From positions 1 to 27,749 of the IMG/VR virus record IMGVR_UViG_3300021137_001032: DNA of 27,749 nucleotides; one strand, written 5' to 3'. Below, one piece after another: positions 5,666 through 13,374 of this stretch; position 1 is the stretch's first letter, and each line of letters opens with the position of its first letter. The stretch comes from a virus. The notes beneath the pieces were generated by a model that saw nothing but the letters and a program-made list of their open reading frames with translations, searched no databases and was not told the DNA's origin. Position numbers and translations under genes: made by a program.

Positions 5666-7720
5666 TTATTTTGTTGTTGCTCGAAGAATTCCATCCCAGT
5701 CTTTGGGAAATGAGATATCTTCACCATATGTTTCTATTCGTTTAATCATCATATCATAATAGTAGTCAAGTGCACCATTAAAAGAACCTTTTAATTCGAG
5801 GCATTCAACTGTTGCTAGCCACCATTGTTGTGATTGATAATAATTAAACATTTTATTGTGTTTTAATCGATGTGCGTGTGAACTATTATTTGGTAATATT
5901 GTATAGATATCTAACCCAATAGTTTTTCCTTTAACTGCTATATCATCCAGTTTAATAACAAAATAATCATTCTCTACAAGTTTAGCAGTTGTGGGGCCAA
6001 TTATTAATAATACACCATAACCTTTGGTTTGTCCTTCTAATCTAGCAGCAGTTGATACTGAATCACCAAGTACATCATACCCAAACCTTGCTTTAGACCC
6101 AATATTTCCGATTAATGTTGGTCCAGTATTAACACCAGCTCCCATACCAATTTTGGGTTTACCTTGTCGTACTAATTGCTCATTAAATTTGTCAACGGCT
6201 TCGATCATTTCTAAAGCAGTTCTTACCGCATTCTTAGCGTGGTATTTATCATCTAATGGTGCCCCATGTACATGTAAACTGGCATCACCTATGAATTTTA
6301 TTAAACACCCATCATTCTTTAATACTGGGTCTGAAATAGCAGTCATATAGTCATTCATGATTTTAGTTAACCCTTCTACATCTTCCCCATATGATTCCCC
6401 AAGAGTTGTAAACCCTCTTAGGTCTGTCATCACTATAGACAGCTCTTTCTTTTCGCCACCAAGTTTAATTAACTCTGGATTCTTCTGAAGTCTTTCAACC
6501 ATTACAGGTGACACATAACTTCCAAATTGTTTCTTGATTTGTTGTTTTTGTAAAAATTCATTTACAAATTTAATTCCATATGCATGTAAAGCAACCAAAA
6601 TAATACCGCTAACTAGTGCAGTGATATCTAAAAGATACAGATATTCTGTAAAAGCAAACCTACTTCCAATAACAATACACATTATGATAATGAAAGTGCT
6701 TGCTAACCCAACATATACCCATCTTGTTAAAATTAGTAAAAGTAAACATGAAAATAGTAGAATCCCTTCTTCAGCGGTATCTGCCCAAAACGGTCGTTGG
6801 ATATTCACGTTATTCATCATTGTACTAATTACCGTTGCTTGCATATCTTGCGGCCAAACACTACCAATACTTGTAGGAACTGGGTTACCTAGTCCAGCAG
6901 CACTTGTACCCACGATTACTATAGCACCATCAAAATCATCAGGTAAATGTTCTAAACTAAGTGATTTATGTTGTTGACTCCAATCTATCCATATACGTCC
7001 TAAGTTATCTGTGCTTATAGTACCAAACTCAGGAATACGCATTTTATCAACACCAAATTCATTCAATTTTACTTGAAATGTTGATACACCTGATGCAACT
7101 CTAAGTGCTTCAATTGCAATACTAGGATACAGTTTTTCATTTACTGATACAACTAGCGGCATACGTCTATTAACACCATCAATTTCTGGTAATGTATTTG
7201 TTGTTCCTACACCAGCAGCATTCATTTCTAATGATTCTATATTTGCAATCAATCCAGGATATTGCACAATTCTATCTAAGTATTCTGAACCAATAACTAC
7301 ACTTCCTGGTGTTTTTGGTAAATTTTTAAATTGCTGAGACGGAACATTGCTTAACACAACAGGAAATTCTGATAAGTATTTTGCAAGTTGGGAATCTTGT
7401 CCACTACGATCCTTATCTGGCATAAGAACATTCCAAACAACTAGACCTGCATTTTTAGAATATAAATCATTAATAATTTTTGCATACTCACCACGTGGGA
7501 ATGGCCATTGACCATATTTGTTTAATGATTCTTCATCAATATTTACAGTAACAACACTATTTTCGGTTGGGTGTTTATTTGCTATTAATGTGTCAAAATA
7601 TCTTAATCTAATTGATTCTACAAATGTCGGGTCTGATATTCTTATAACTAAGATTATTGCTAGTGTAATTAACGCTGTCCACACACTTGTTGCTATTTTT
7701 CTAAGGATCTGTTTGGTCAT
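5666..7720 (-). CDS. CHASE2-domain transmembrane adenylate cyclase
   Basis: 684 aa. After an N-terminal membrane helix, an extracytoplasmic CHASE2 sensor (about residues 35-310: DTLIANKHPTENSVVTVNID, GQWPFPRGEYA, GVNRRMPL) is followed by three membrane helices (about 315-385) and a class III cyclase domain (about 415-585). Catalytic features: metal-binding Asp in VMTDLRGFT and in KFIGDASLH; Lys (IKFIGD) and Asp (GYDVLGD) in the ATP-selecting positions; and the Arg of STAARLE. The Asn usually found before it is Ser (GDSVSTAAR), which I also associate with other CHASE2 cyclases. Predicted product is cAMP. A cyclase in a phage is unusual. It lies downstream of a FecR-domain gene, a pairing I associate with bacterial sensor loci. 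Confidence 0.88.
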   Translation of the reverse strand: MTKQILRKIATSVWTALITLAIILVIRISDPTFVESIRLRYFDTLIANKHPTENSVVTVNIDEESLNKYGQWPFPRGEYAKIINDLYSKNAGLVVWNVLMPDKDRSGQDSQLAKYLSEFPVVLSNVPSQQFKNLPKTPGSVVIGSEYLDRIVQYPGLIANIESLEMNAAGVGTTNTLPEIDGVNRRMPLVVSVNEKLYPSIAIEALRVASGVSTFQVKLNEFGVDKMRIPEFGTISTDNLGRIWIDWSQQHKSLSLEHLPDDFDGAIVIVGTSAAGLGNPVPTSIGSVWPQDMQATVISTMMNNVNIQRPFWADTAEEGILLFSCLLLLILTRWVYVGLASTFIIIMCIVIGSRFAFTEYLYLLDITALVSGIILVALHAYGIKFVNEFLQKQQIKKQFGSYVSPVMVERLQKNPELIKLGGEKKELSIVMTDLRGFTTLGESYGEDVEGLTKIMNDYMTAISDPVLKNDGCLIKFIGDASLHVHGAPLDDKYHAKNAVRTALEMIEAVDKFNEQLVRQGKPKIGMGAGVNTGPTLIGNIGSKARFGYDVLGDSVSTAARLEGQTKGYGVLLIIGPTTAKLVENDYFVIKLDDIAVKGKTIGLDIYTILPNNSSHAHRLKHNKMFNYYQSQQWWLATVECLELKGSFNGALDYYYDMMIKRIETYGEDISFPKDWDGILRATTK

Positions 7721-7916
7721 TGATGGTATGTCCTAGTGTTGTTGCTCCAGCAATTTCTGCTGCTGTAAAATGTTTGCATTTATCACCAATTTTGTAATCA
7801 CAGATTGGTTTTTTTGGAGATGGTCTAATAAGTTTTAACTCATTAATTGGTGCTGCTATATGTTGAGTTGCACAACCTGACAGAATTATTAATGAAAATA
7901 ATATTATTTTTCTCAT
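7701..7916 (-). CDS. Small lipoprotein
   Basis: 71 aa with a lipoprotein signal peptide (MRKIILFSLIILSGC, lipobox LSGC, Cys15), so the mature part would be anchored in a membrane on the periplasmic side. The mature region has a Cys-x8-Cys pair (ICDYKIGDKCK). Its 3' end overlaps the cyclase start by 20 nt. Size and lipobox are compatible with an outer-membrane spanin subunit, but no inner-membrane partner is embedded or adjacent, and a cyclase-linked accessory is equally possible. AATAAATA lies 3 nt upstream of the ATG and there is no Shine-Dalgarno. Confidence 0.65.
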   Translation of the reverse strand: MRKIILFSLIILSGCATQHIAAPINELKLIRPSPKKPICDYKIGDKCKHFTAAEIAGATTLGHTINDQTDP

Positions 7917-7919
7917 GTG

Positions 7920-7927
7920 TATTTATT
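7920..7927 (-). promoter_or_regulatory. Late promoter AATAAATA overlapping a stop codon
   Basis: The box contains the TAA of the glycosyltransferase gene (7925-7923) and stands 3 nt before the lipoprotein ATG. Confidence 0.45.
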
Positions 7928-8942
7928 TTGTTTGCATATCTATTAGATTATCTTTAAAAATCTTCCAACAATTGTCCCAAGTCCATTTACTACTTGCATT
8001 ATACACAATATCTCTATCTAAAGTTAAACATGATTCAACACTAAATGATAGATCATCAGACATATGTCCAGTAACATTCTGTTCTAAAATATCAATAGGA
8101 CCTGGAACAGGATATGCAGCAACTGGCGTTCCTACACTCAAACTTTCAATGATAACTATACCAAACGTATCAGTTCTACTAGTAAACACAAAGACATCTG
8201 ATTTAGCAAAATATTTTGCTAAATCACTTCCAGTTTTTGAGCCAACAAACCATACATTTTTATATTTCTTTTTTAGCTCTTCTAGGTATGGGCCATCACC
8301 AACTACTATTTTAGACACGTTTTTATAGTTTGGTAATACTAACTGACAGAAATCATCTAGACCTTTTTCTTTACTTACACGACCAACACTTAATAGTATT
8401 ATTTCTTTATCTGAAAACTTTTTATTTTCATCACGTTTAAAAATAGTTCGATCAACACCACGTGTCCATGGTATGATATCACCATTAAACCCATGTGCTT
8501 TTAAATCATCGACCATTGTTTTAGTAGTTGTTAGCACTTTACCAGAATGCTTATGAAACCATCTTACATAAGAATATGTAATATTTTCTGGAATATTATA
8601 TAACTTTTTTAGAAATTCTGGAAATTTTGTATGATATGCTGATGAAAAATTTATATTATGTTTCTTGCACCAAAAAAGAACGGCTAATCCAAGTGGTCCT
8701 TCTGTCGCAATATGAATATAATCTGGGTTAATTGCTTTGATTTTTTTATCAATCTGCCACGGAATACTTATTTTTACTTCTGGGTATCCAAATGCTGGAA
8801 AATTGAAGAACATATCTGGAAAGATATATTTTACAATATATCCATTTGTTAGTGCGTGTTTTTCTATATTTTTATAAGTAGTAACTACACCGTTGATCTG
8901 GTTATGTGAATTATCTGTGACTATCAATATTGTTTTTTTCAT
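7923..8942 (-). CDS. GT4-family glycosyltransferase
   Basis: 339 aa, GT-B fold. N-terminal NGVVTTYKNI loop, acceptor-domain segment HIATEGPLG, C-terminal donor-domain elements LLSVGRVSKEKGLDDF, VVGDGPY and the E-x7-E-type signature FTSRTDTFGIVIIESLSVGTP. This matches retaining GT4 enzymes of the SqdX/PimB/mannosyltransferase type. Donor and acceptor are not readable; a surface lipid or polysaccharide is likely. It starts 1 nt after the upstream small gene and lies near an LpxH-like phosphatase, a pairing I recall from proteobacterial genomes. Modification of host lipid or LPS to exclude other phages is an inference. Confidence 0.85.
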   Translation of the reverse strand: MKKTILIVTDNSHNQINGVVTTYKNIEKHALTNGYIVKYIFPDMFFNFPAFGYPEVKISIPWQIDKKIKAINPDYIHIATEGPLGLAVLFWCKKHNINFSSAYHTKFPEFLKKLYNIPENITYSYVRWFHKHSGKVLTTTKTMVDDLKAHGFNGDIIPWTRGVDRTIFKRDENKKFSDKEIILLSVGRVSKEKGLDDFCQLVLPNYKNVSKIVVGDGPYLEELKKKYKNVWFVGSKTGSDLAKYFAKSDVFVFTSRTDTFGIVIIESLSVGTPVAAYPVPGPIDILEQNVTGHMSDDLSFSVESCLTLDRDIVYNASSKWTWDNCWKIFKDNLIDMQTK

Positions 8943-8943
8943 A

Positions 8944-9111
8944 CTATTTCTTTAAGCAAACATATAGTTCGTTATCCCTGTGATCTTTTGATTTTTGTAA
9001 TTGTTCCATTGCTACCTTGCATGAATCTTGAGAACTAAATTCACCGATTGGTTGCCAAAATAGACTAGTACCCAATGCTGCAACTGCTTGTAATGCTACT
9101 AAAATATACAT
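8944..9111 (-). CDS. 55-aa hypothetical, possibly secreted
   Basis: Starts MYILVALQAVAALGTSLFWQ and ends ELYVCLKK; AAGGAA stands 6 nt before the ATG. A hydrophobic N-terminus is followed by a polar region with two cysteines (DSCK and YVCL) that could form a disulfide. This layout is typical of very short phage proteins. No function recognised. The stop is followed after one base by the glycosyltransferase ATG, so the two are probably co-translated. Confidence 0.65.
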   Translation of the reverse strand: MYILVALQAVAALGTSLFWQPIGEFSSQDSCKVAMEQLQKSKDHRDNELYVCLKK

Positions 9112-9163
9112 AAGTTATTCCTTTATATTATTATAATGGTGTAATATACGGCCATATATCATG

Positions 9164-9916
9164 TTATTCTTGAATTGAAGTCCAGTATATTATTTCAAAT
9201 GACCCATCATGATTTTCAACTAATGCAGATAACGATTCAACCCAATCTCCATCATTCATGATTATAATACCATCTATATCTTTTATAACAGGGGTGTGTG
9301 TATGCCCTGCTATGACACCATCAAACCCTCGTTTTTTACAATAGTTTGCCAATGTTACTTCAAACTGAAACAAAAAGTCAACCGCTGATTTAACTTTGTG
9401 TTTAAGGTATTTACTTAAACTCCAATAACCAAATCCTAATTTATGTCTAATCCAATTAAATTTGTTGTTAACCGCTAATATTAAATCATAACCTTTATCA
9501 CCTAAAAATCCAAGCCATGGTGCAATTTTACTAATCCCATCAAATAGATCGCCGTGAGTAACAAGATATCTTTTACCATCTACCCCAATATGTTCTGCTT
9601 GATTATGAATTGAAATTTTACCAAATGAAATGCCAAGACCAATCATTGGACGTAGAAATTCATCGTGATTTCCAGCTACATAGATTACTTTTGTACCATG
9701 CTTTGCAATACCTAGTATTCTACGAACCACATTGGAATGACTTTGCTTCCACTTGAGTTTATTTTGTTGAATCTTCCATCCATCTATGATATCTCCTATT
9801 AGGTATAGGGTCTCACAAGAATTATGTTTTAGAAAATTATTTAGTTGATCTGCTTTGCAATCACGAGTTCCAAGATGAACGTCGCTAATAAAAATAGTGC
9901 GATATGTTTTATTCAT
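9164..9916 (-). CDS. LpxH-like calcineurin-type metallophosphatase (UDP-2,3-diacylglucosamine diphosphatase family)
   Basis: 250 aa with the complete metallophosphoesterase signature: SDVHLGTRD, GDIIDGW, GNHDE, THGD and GHTHTP, giving the two-metal site. These are the hallmarks of the LpxH/LpxH2 group, which cleaves UDP-2,3-diacylglucosamine in lipid A synthesis. Exact substrate is uncertain, since many relatives act on other lipid pyrophosphates. It shares a direction and neighbourhood with a GT4 enzyme, suggesting joint work on envelope lipids. GATAAATA stands 4 nt before the ATG with no Shine-Dalgarno. Confidence 0.82.
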   Translation of the reverse strand: MNKTYRTIFISDVHLGTRDCKADQLNNFLKHNSCETLYLIGDIIDGWKIQQNKLKWKQSHSNVVRRILGIAKHGTKVIYVAGNHDEFLRPMIGLGISFGKISIHNQAEHIGVDGKRYLVTHGDLFDGISKIAPWLGFLGDKGYDLILAVNNKFNWIRHKLGFGYWSLSKYLKHKVKSAVDFLFQFEVTLANYCKKRGFDGVIAGHTHTPVIKDIDGIIIMNDGDWVESLSALVENHDGSFEIIYWTSIQE

Positions 9917-9920
9917 AAAG

Positions 9921-9928
9921 TATTTATC
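9921..9928 (-). promoter_or_regulatory. Late promoter GATAAATA
   Basis: 4 nt upstream of the LpxH-like ATG (9916); predicts a leaderless late transcript. Confidence 0.55.
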
Positions 9929-9959
9929 GCACTATTTTTAAAAATATATTAAATTTATG

Positions 9960-10118
9960 TTACAGTTTTACGATTGTCCAACGGGCTGAAAATGGTTTAT
10001 TTTTTTCTTTATGTTTTAATATTTTTTTATATTCTTCTATTCTTAATGAATATAATTTTTCATTATCACCAGTTAGACAAGCATTTAAAACTTCTTTTAC
10101 AAGTTTCTTTTGTTTCAT
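9960..10118 (-). CDS. 52-aa basic hypothetical
   Basis: Starts MKQKKLVKEVLNACLTGDNE and ends ARWTIVKL, with GGAG 6 nt before the ATG. Lys-rich, predicted mostly helical, no membrane segment. It lies between the ATP-grasp ligase and the LpxH-like gene in the same direction; a partial late box (CTAAATA) overlaps the ligase stop upstream. I recognise no function, but the clean ribosome-binding site and spacing support a real gene. Confidence 0.65.
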   Translation of the reverse strand: MKQKKLVKEVLNACLTGDNEKLYSLRIEEYKKILKHKEKNKPFSARWTIVKL

Positions 10119-10141
10119 GCTATTCTCCAGTAGACTAGTAT

Positions 10142-11014
10142 TTAGTTTAATTTGCTTTCTATAAAAGAAACAATAGCACCTGCAACATCGGTATTACAAT
10201 ATTTTTCAAAACCACTAAATCCTGGGTTTGAGTTGGCTTCACATACTCTAAATCCTCGTGAATCAAACAGTAAATCTATACCTGCTATATCTAATTTTAG
10301 TATATTAGCAGCATTTACAGCTATTTCAGCTATTTCTGGGGTTATTTCAAATGATTCACCAGTTCCACCATTTGTAATGTTAGCACGGAAATCTCCATCA
10401 GGTGCAGTTCTTTTCATAGCACCTAGAACTTTCCCACCTATGACCAATACTCTTAAGTCTTCACCAGGTCTTTCACCAATATACTCTTGTGCTATTAATA
10501 CCTTTGTATTATATACAATATTGACAAAATCTACAAATCTTCGATAATCTTCTGTGGTATTACATAAATGAACACCTTCACCAAAACTTCCAACTACTAC
10601 TTTTATAATACATGGAAATCCAATATGTTCATTTACAAGATCATTTGTTATTGGGTGTTTTACTATTATTGTTGTAGGAACCGCAATACCGGCTTTACTT
10701 AATATTTCACCTGAATGAAATTTATCTTGAACTATGTTAATACTATCACTTGAATTAAAACATGGTATATTAGATAGTTCAAAATATCTTACAACTGATA
10801 GATCTTTTCTGCCGATACCAGCACCTACCCTTACTAGAATTGCTTTTGGTAATTCAAGTTTTTCACCATCATAGTAAATACCATCGTTAATTATGATATC
10901 AATTTTTTCAAAATAACAAACTTTAGCGACAATTTCTTTCTCTTCAAACTTTTCGATTAGCTTTGTTGTTTCATATTCGTGTTTACTTTGTTTAGCTAAA
11001 ATTATAACTGACAT
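10142..11014 (-). CDS. RimK-like ATP-grasp ligase
   Basis: 290 aa. ATP-grasp features: ILVRVGAGIGRKDLSVVRYF, the IVQDKFHSGEILSKAGIAVPTT entry, IAQEYIGERPGEDLRVLVIG, MKRTAPDGDFRANITNGG and the metal-binding end CEANSNPGFSGFEKY. This is the RimK/LysX layout; RimK adds glutamate to the C-terminus of ribosomal protein S6, other members ligate amino acids to peptides or small molecules. The natural acceptor here is unknown. AAAGGA precedes the ATG. The start lies 25 nt downstream of the PqqA-like peptide, so the peptide is a possible substrate, but this is only inferred from adjacency. A ribosomal target is the alternative. Confidence 0.82.
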   Translation of the reverse strand: MSVIILAKQSKHEYETTKLIEKFEEKEIVAKVCYFEKIDIIINDGIYYDGEKLELPKAILVRVGAGIGRKDLSVVRYFELSNIPCFNSSDSINIVQDKFHSGEILSKAGIAVPTTIIVKHPITNDLVNEHIGFPCIIKVVVGSFGEGVHLCNTTEDYRRFVDFVNIVYNTKVLIAQEYIGERPGEDLRVLVIGGKVLGAMKRTAPDGDFRANITNGGTGESFEITPEIAEIAVNAANILKLDIAGIDLLFDSRGFRVCEANSNPGFSGFEKYCNTDVAGAIVSFIESKLN

Positions 11015-11039
11015 AAATTCCTTTATATAATGATAATTG

Positions 11040-11114
11040 TTAACGGGTATTGATATAGCAGGTTACTTCAAACCCTAATCTAATATCATTGTATGTAGGT
11101 GTACTCCAAATCAT
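11040..11114 (-). CDS. pqqA: PqqA-like peptide (PQQ precursor), 24 aa
   Basis: The 24-codon frame reads MIWSTP, then NDIRLGFEVTCYINTR. This matches PqqA (M-W-x2-P..D-x-R-x-G-x-E-V-T-x-Y), including the Glu and Tyr (residues 16 and 20, spacing E-x3-Y) that PqqE cross-links to begin pyrroloquinoline quinone synthesis. Length equals that of bacterial PqqA. AGGAG stands 6 nt before the ATG, and GATAAATA about 30 nt upstream gives it a late promoter. No pqqB-E gene is visible, so host enzymes would have to process it. Spacing to the downstream ATP-grasp gene is 25 nt. Alternative: a PqqA-derived peptide for another modification. Confidence 0.85.
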   Translation of the reverse strand: MIWSTPTYNDIRLGFEVTCYINTR

Positions 11115-11143
11115 AATAATTCTCCTAAATTATCTAAGTACGG

Positions 11144-11151
11144 TATTTATC
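11144..11151 (-). promoter_or_regulatory. Late promoter GATAAATA of the pqqA-like gene
   Basis: NATAAATA box in the gap between the PA14-curlin gene and the PqqA-like frame; the leader carries AGGAG. Confidence 0.5.
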
Positions 11152-11172
11152 AAAATTAATATTACAGAAAAA

Positions 11173-12291
11173 TTACTGTCCTTGTTGTACAGAAATTTTA
11201 GGACATCCACCGGTTGTAGCACAGTTGAAGTTTATTGAATATGATTGTTGTAAAGATCCAGCTTGATTTAGACTTAAATCTACTGGTAAACCTGACAACG
11301 TGACATTTGCCATATGATTACCAGAGCCTTGTTGTGTGATATCAACATTTTTATTACCACCACTTAATGTGGTTTCTATATACTGATTGCCATTACCCGA
11401 TTGATTTGTAATTAATGATGAATTATTACCTATTATATTAGCAGAAACTTGTTTACTTCCACCTTCATTTGATTGTGTCAATGATGCGGTATTTGAGTTT
11501 CCTATTATATTTAATGTTGCGTAGTTGGTAGAGGTACTATTGGATGATGATTGTGTAATGTTTACGGAATTACTGTTACCATTGCCATAATAATTTGCGT
11601 AGTTATTTTTAGTACCTGTTTGATTTACGGTTATTGTATTTGCAGACCCAATTTGATCAATATAAACCTTACTATCCGATGTTGCTCTATTGATATAGGA
11701 TTGGATATTGGCATTATCAAATACATTTATAGTAAATGGCGATGATGATGCACCACAACATACTGGTGGAACAAATACATTAACAGATGTTCCTAAGTTT
11801 GTAAATGGAACAACCGCTATGCCACCAATATCCCAGTCAAGTTGTATAACAGCCCCACCACCATTTTCATAATACCAAACATCCATGGTATATATTTGCC
11901 CTGAAGTAAGTAATATACTACCAGAACTATTATAATTTGCCGGACCTTGTTCTATCCAGTTATTGATTACAGTGGTACCATTTATAGTCATATAAAATCC
12001 ATCATCACTACGATCATAAAATGTTACATTTTTCAAACCAGTGTTTGTAGCACCGGGCCACAGAATATATCCAGTAAAGTGTATTAAAACCCCATCGGAT
12101 AATCCACTATTCATAACAACTCCAGAACCCCAATCATAGTTTAACGTATTAGCAACTCCAGATGCTAAGACTGTTCTGTTAGTTGTCATTGATGGTGTTG
12201 CACCACCTGCTGCATATACTGTATAATTTAATCCAGCAATATCAACTGCGTAAACATTAAAACTCAATAAAAATAAAATGATATATCTCAT
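11173..12291 (-). CDS. Secreted PA14-like domain fused to curlin-type repeats
   Basis: 372 aa. Signal peptide MRYIILFLLSFNVYA. Residues about 17-170 look like a PA14 domain (NVTFYDRSDDGFYMTINGTT, ILLTSGQIYTMDVWYYENGG, then IQLDW), a sugar- or surface-binding beta barrel. After a CCGASSS linker, about residues 200-350 carry curlin-like repeats rich in Asn, Ser, Gln and Gly (VYIDQIGSANTITVNQTG; VNITQSSSNS; SLTQSNEGG; VDITQQGSGN). It ends with a Cys pair and QQGQ. A fibre-tethered adhesin exported through CsgG is the natural reading. It overlaps the FecR gene by 4 nt and is last in the curli block. Confidence 0.75.
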   Translation of the reverse strand: MRYIILFLLSFNVYAVDIAGLNYTVYAAGGATPSMTTNRTVLASGVANTLNYDWGSGVVMNSGLSDGVLIHFTGYILWPGATNTGLKNVTFYDRSDDGFYMTINGTTVINNWIEQGPANYNSSGSILLTSGQIYTMDVWYYENGGGAVIQLDWDIGGIAVVPFTNLGTSVNVFVPPVCCGASSSPFTINVFDNANIQSYINRATSDSKVYIDQIGSANTITVNQTGTKNNYANYYGNGNSNSVNITQSSSNSTSTNYATLNIIGNSNTASLTQSNEGGSKQVSANIIGNNSSLITNQSGNGNQYIETTLSGGNKNVDITQQGSGNHMANVTLSGLPVDLSLNQAGSLQQSYSINFNCATTGGCPKISVQQGQ

Positions 12292-13373
12292 TGTTTTGGT
12301 ACTCCTGGATTTTGAATAATTGTAACAATATTTCCACCAGGAGTACCAGTACCTATAACTGCTGCCCCCGGACTATAGTTTTGTGTAATAAATACTGATG
12401 TGTTTGATGCAAAGCCAAATGTTTTTACTTCTGCGTAATCTTGTGAACCTAATACCCTAAATGCAATACCTTTTCCTTTACCTTGTGTATCAGTTGCTGC
12501 TGAATTTTCCCATGAAATACATACATTAGTAGTTGGGTCACACCCATTCTCATTTGCTTCACGTATTAATGAAAGTAATCTTGCTTCGGAATCTTGTGTA
12601 TTTTTGGAAACTTGATTAACTAACCTTCTAGCCATTTCCTCTTCCATTGCTTGAACTTCTTTATCTTTTGGTGATTTACTGGACTCCTTGACTACCTTTT
12701 GCACTTCCAGTGGTTTGACTAGAATAAGGTTATTTGAAATCTTTGATTCTATTATGTTAACAGTTGTTGGTAGACTGGGTGACATTGTTGCACTTTGGAC
12801 ATATGTAGCTTCATATGCTTTATCTAATGATACGGTACCAGCAAGTGTCGTAACATCTATTTTACCTACTGCGCATATATTTTCTTGAAGTTCGTACTGT
12901 TTGATATCTTTTTTATCTTTACAACTTGGTACTAATACTATTAAAGACTGACCAGCTTCATCTACAGTCATTGTGAAATCTGTACCTCTAACTGCAATAG
13001 TAGCTGTAGGTGTTTTTATTCCAACTTGCTGTGGATTATTTTTAGCAATTTGCCCAGATGCATACCTTACTGTACCCATACCTACTTTTAAAGCAAGTTT
13101 TCCAGCATCTGATTGTTTTGGGTCAAACACAAAATCATCTATTAATAATCTACTATTTTCATTTACTTTGACGTTTGTATCATCTTTGAATTTTATATCA
13201 GCAACACAACCACCGGTAATATAAGTGTCCATACTTTCTATTGAAGCACCTTTATTACCTGGTAGTTTTTGTTTATTACGTTCTATTTGGCAGGATATTC
13301 CTTTAGTTTCTCCCACTGAGCCAATATCAGCCCATACATTAGAAGAAACCAACATGAATATAATCCACCACAT
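12288..13373 (-). CDS. Secreted FecR-domain protein
   Basis: 361 aa with an N-terminal signal (MWWIIFMLVSSNVWA). A FecR domain covers about residues 45-160: DTNVKVNENSRLLIDDFVFD, VGMGTVRYASGQI and KTPTATIAVRGTDFTM. After a Lys/Glu-rich stretch that looks coiled-coil (EVQAMEEEMARRLVNQVSK) the C-terminus is repeat-poor and Gly-rich (VFITQNYSPGAAVIGTGTPG), with one ITQ motif like the curlin repeats of its neighbours. FecR domains sense or bind in the envelope; here it lies within the curli block, 1-2 nt after the curlin gene, so it may anchor or nucleate fibres, or sense for the CHASE2 cyclase downstream. Both are inference. Confidence 0.8.
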   Translation of the reverse strand: MWWIIFMLVSSNVWADIGSVGETKGISCQIERNKQKLPGNKGASIESMDTYITGGCVADIKFKDDTNVKVNENSRLLIDDFVFDPKQSDAGKLALKVGMGTVRYASGQIAKNNPQQVGIKTPTATIAVRGTDFTMTVDEAGQSLIVLVPSCKDKKDIKQYELQENICAVGKIDVTTLAGTVSLDKAYEATYVQSATMSPSLPTTVNIIESKISNNLILVKPLEVQKVVKESSKSPKDKEVQAMEEEMARRLVNQVSKNTQDSEARLLSLIREANENGCDPTTNVCISWENSAATDTQGKGKGIAFRVLGSQDYAEVKTFGFASNTSVFITQNYSPGAAVIGTGTPGGNIVTIIQNPGVPKQ

Positions 13374-13374
13374 A

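Noticed and set aside
6024-6977. Plus-strand open frames inside the cyclase gene
   Set aside because: They have no ribosome-binding site and lie opposite conserved cyclase and CHASE2 coding sequence.
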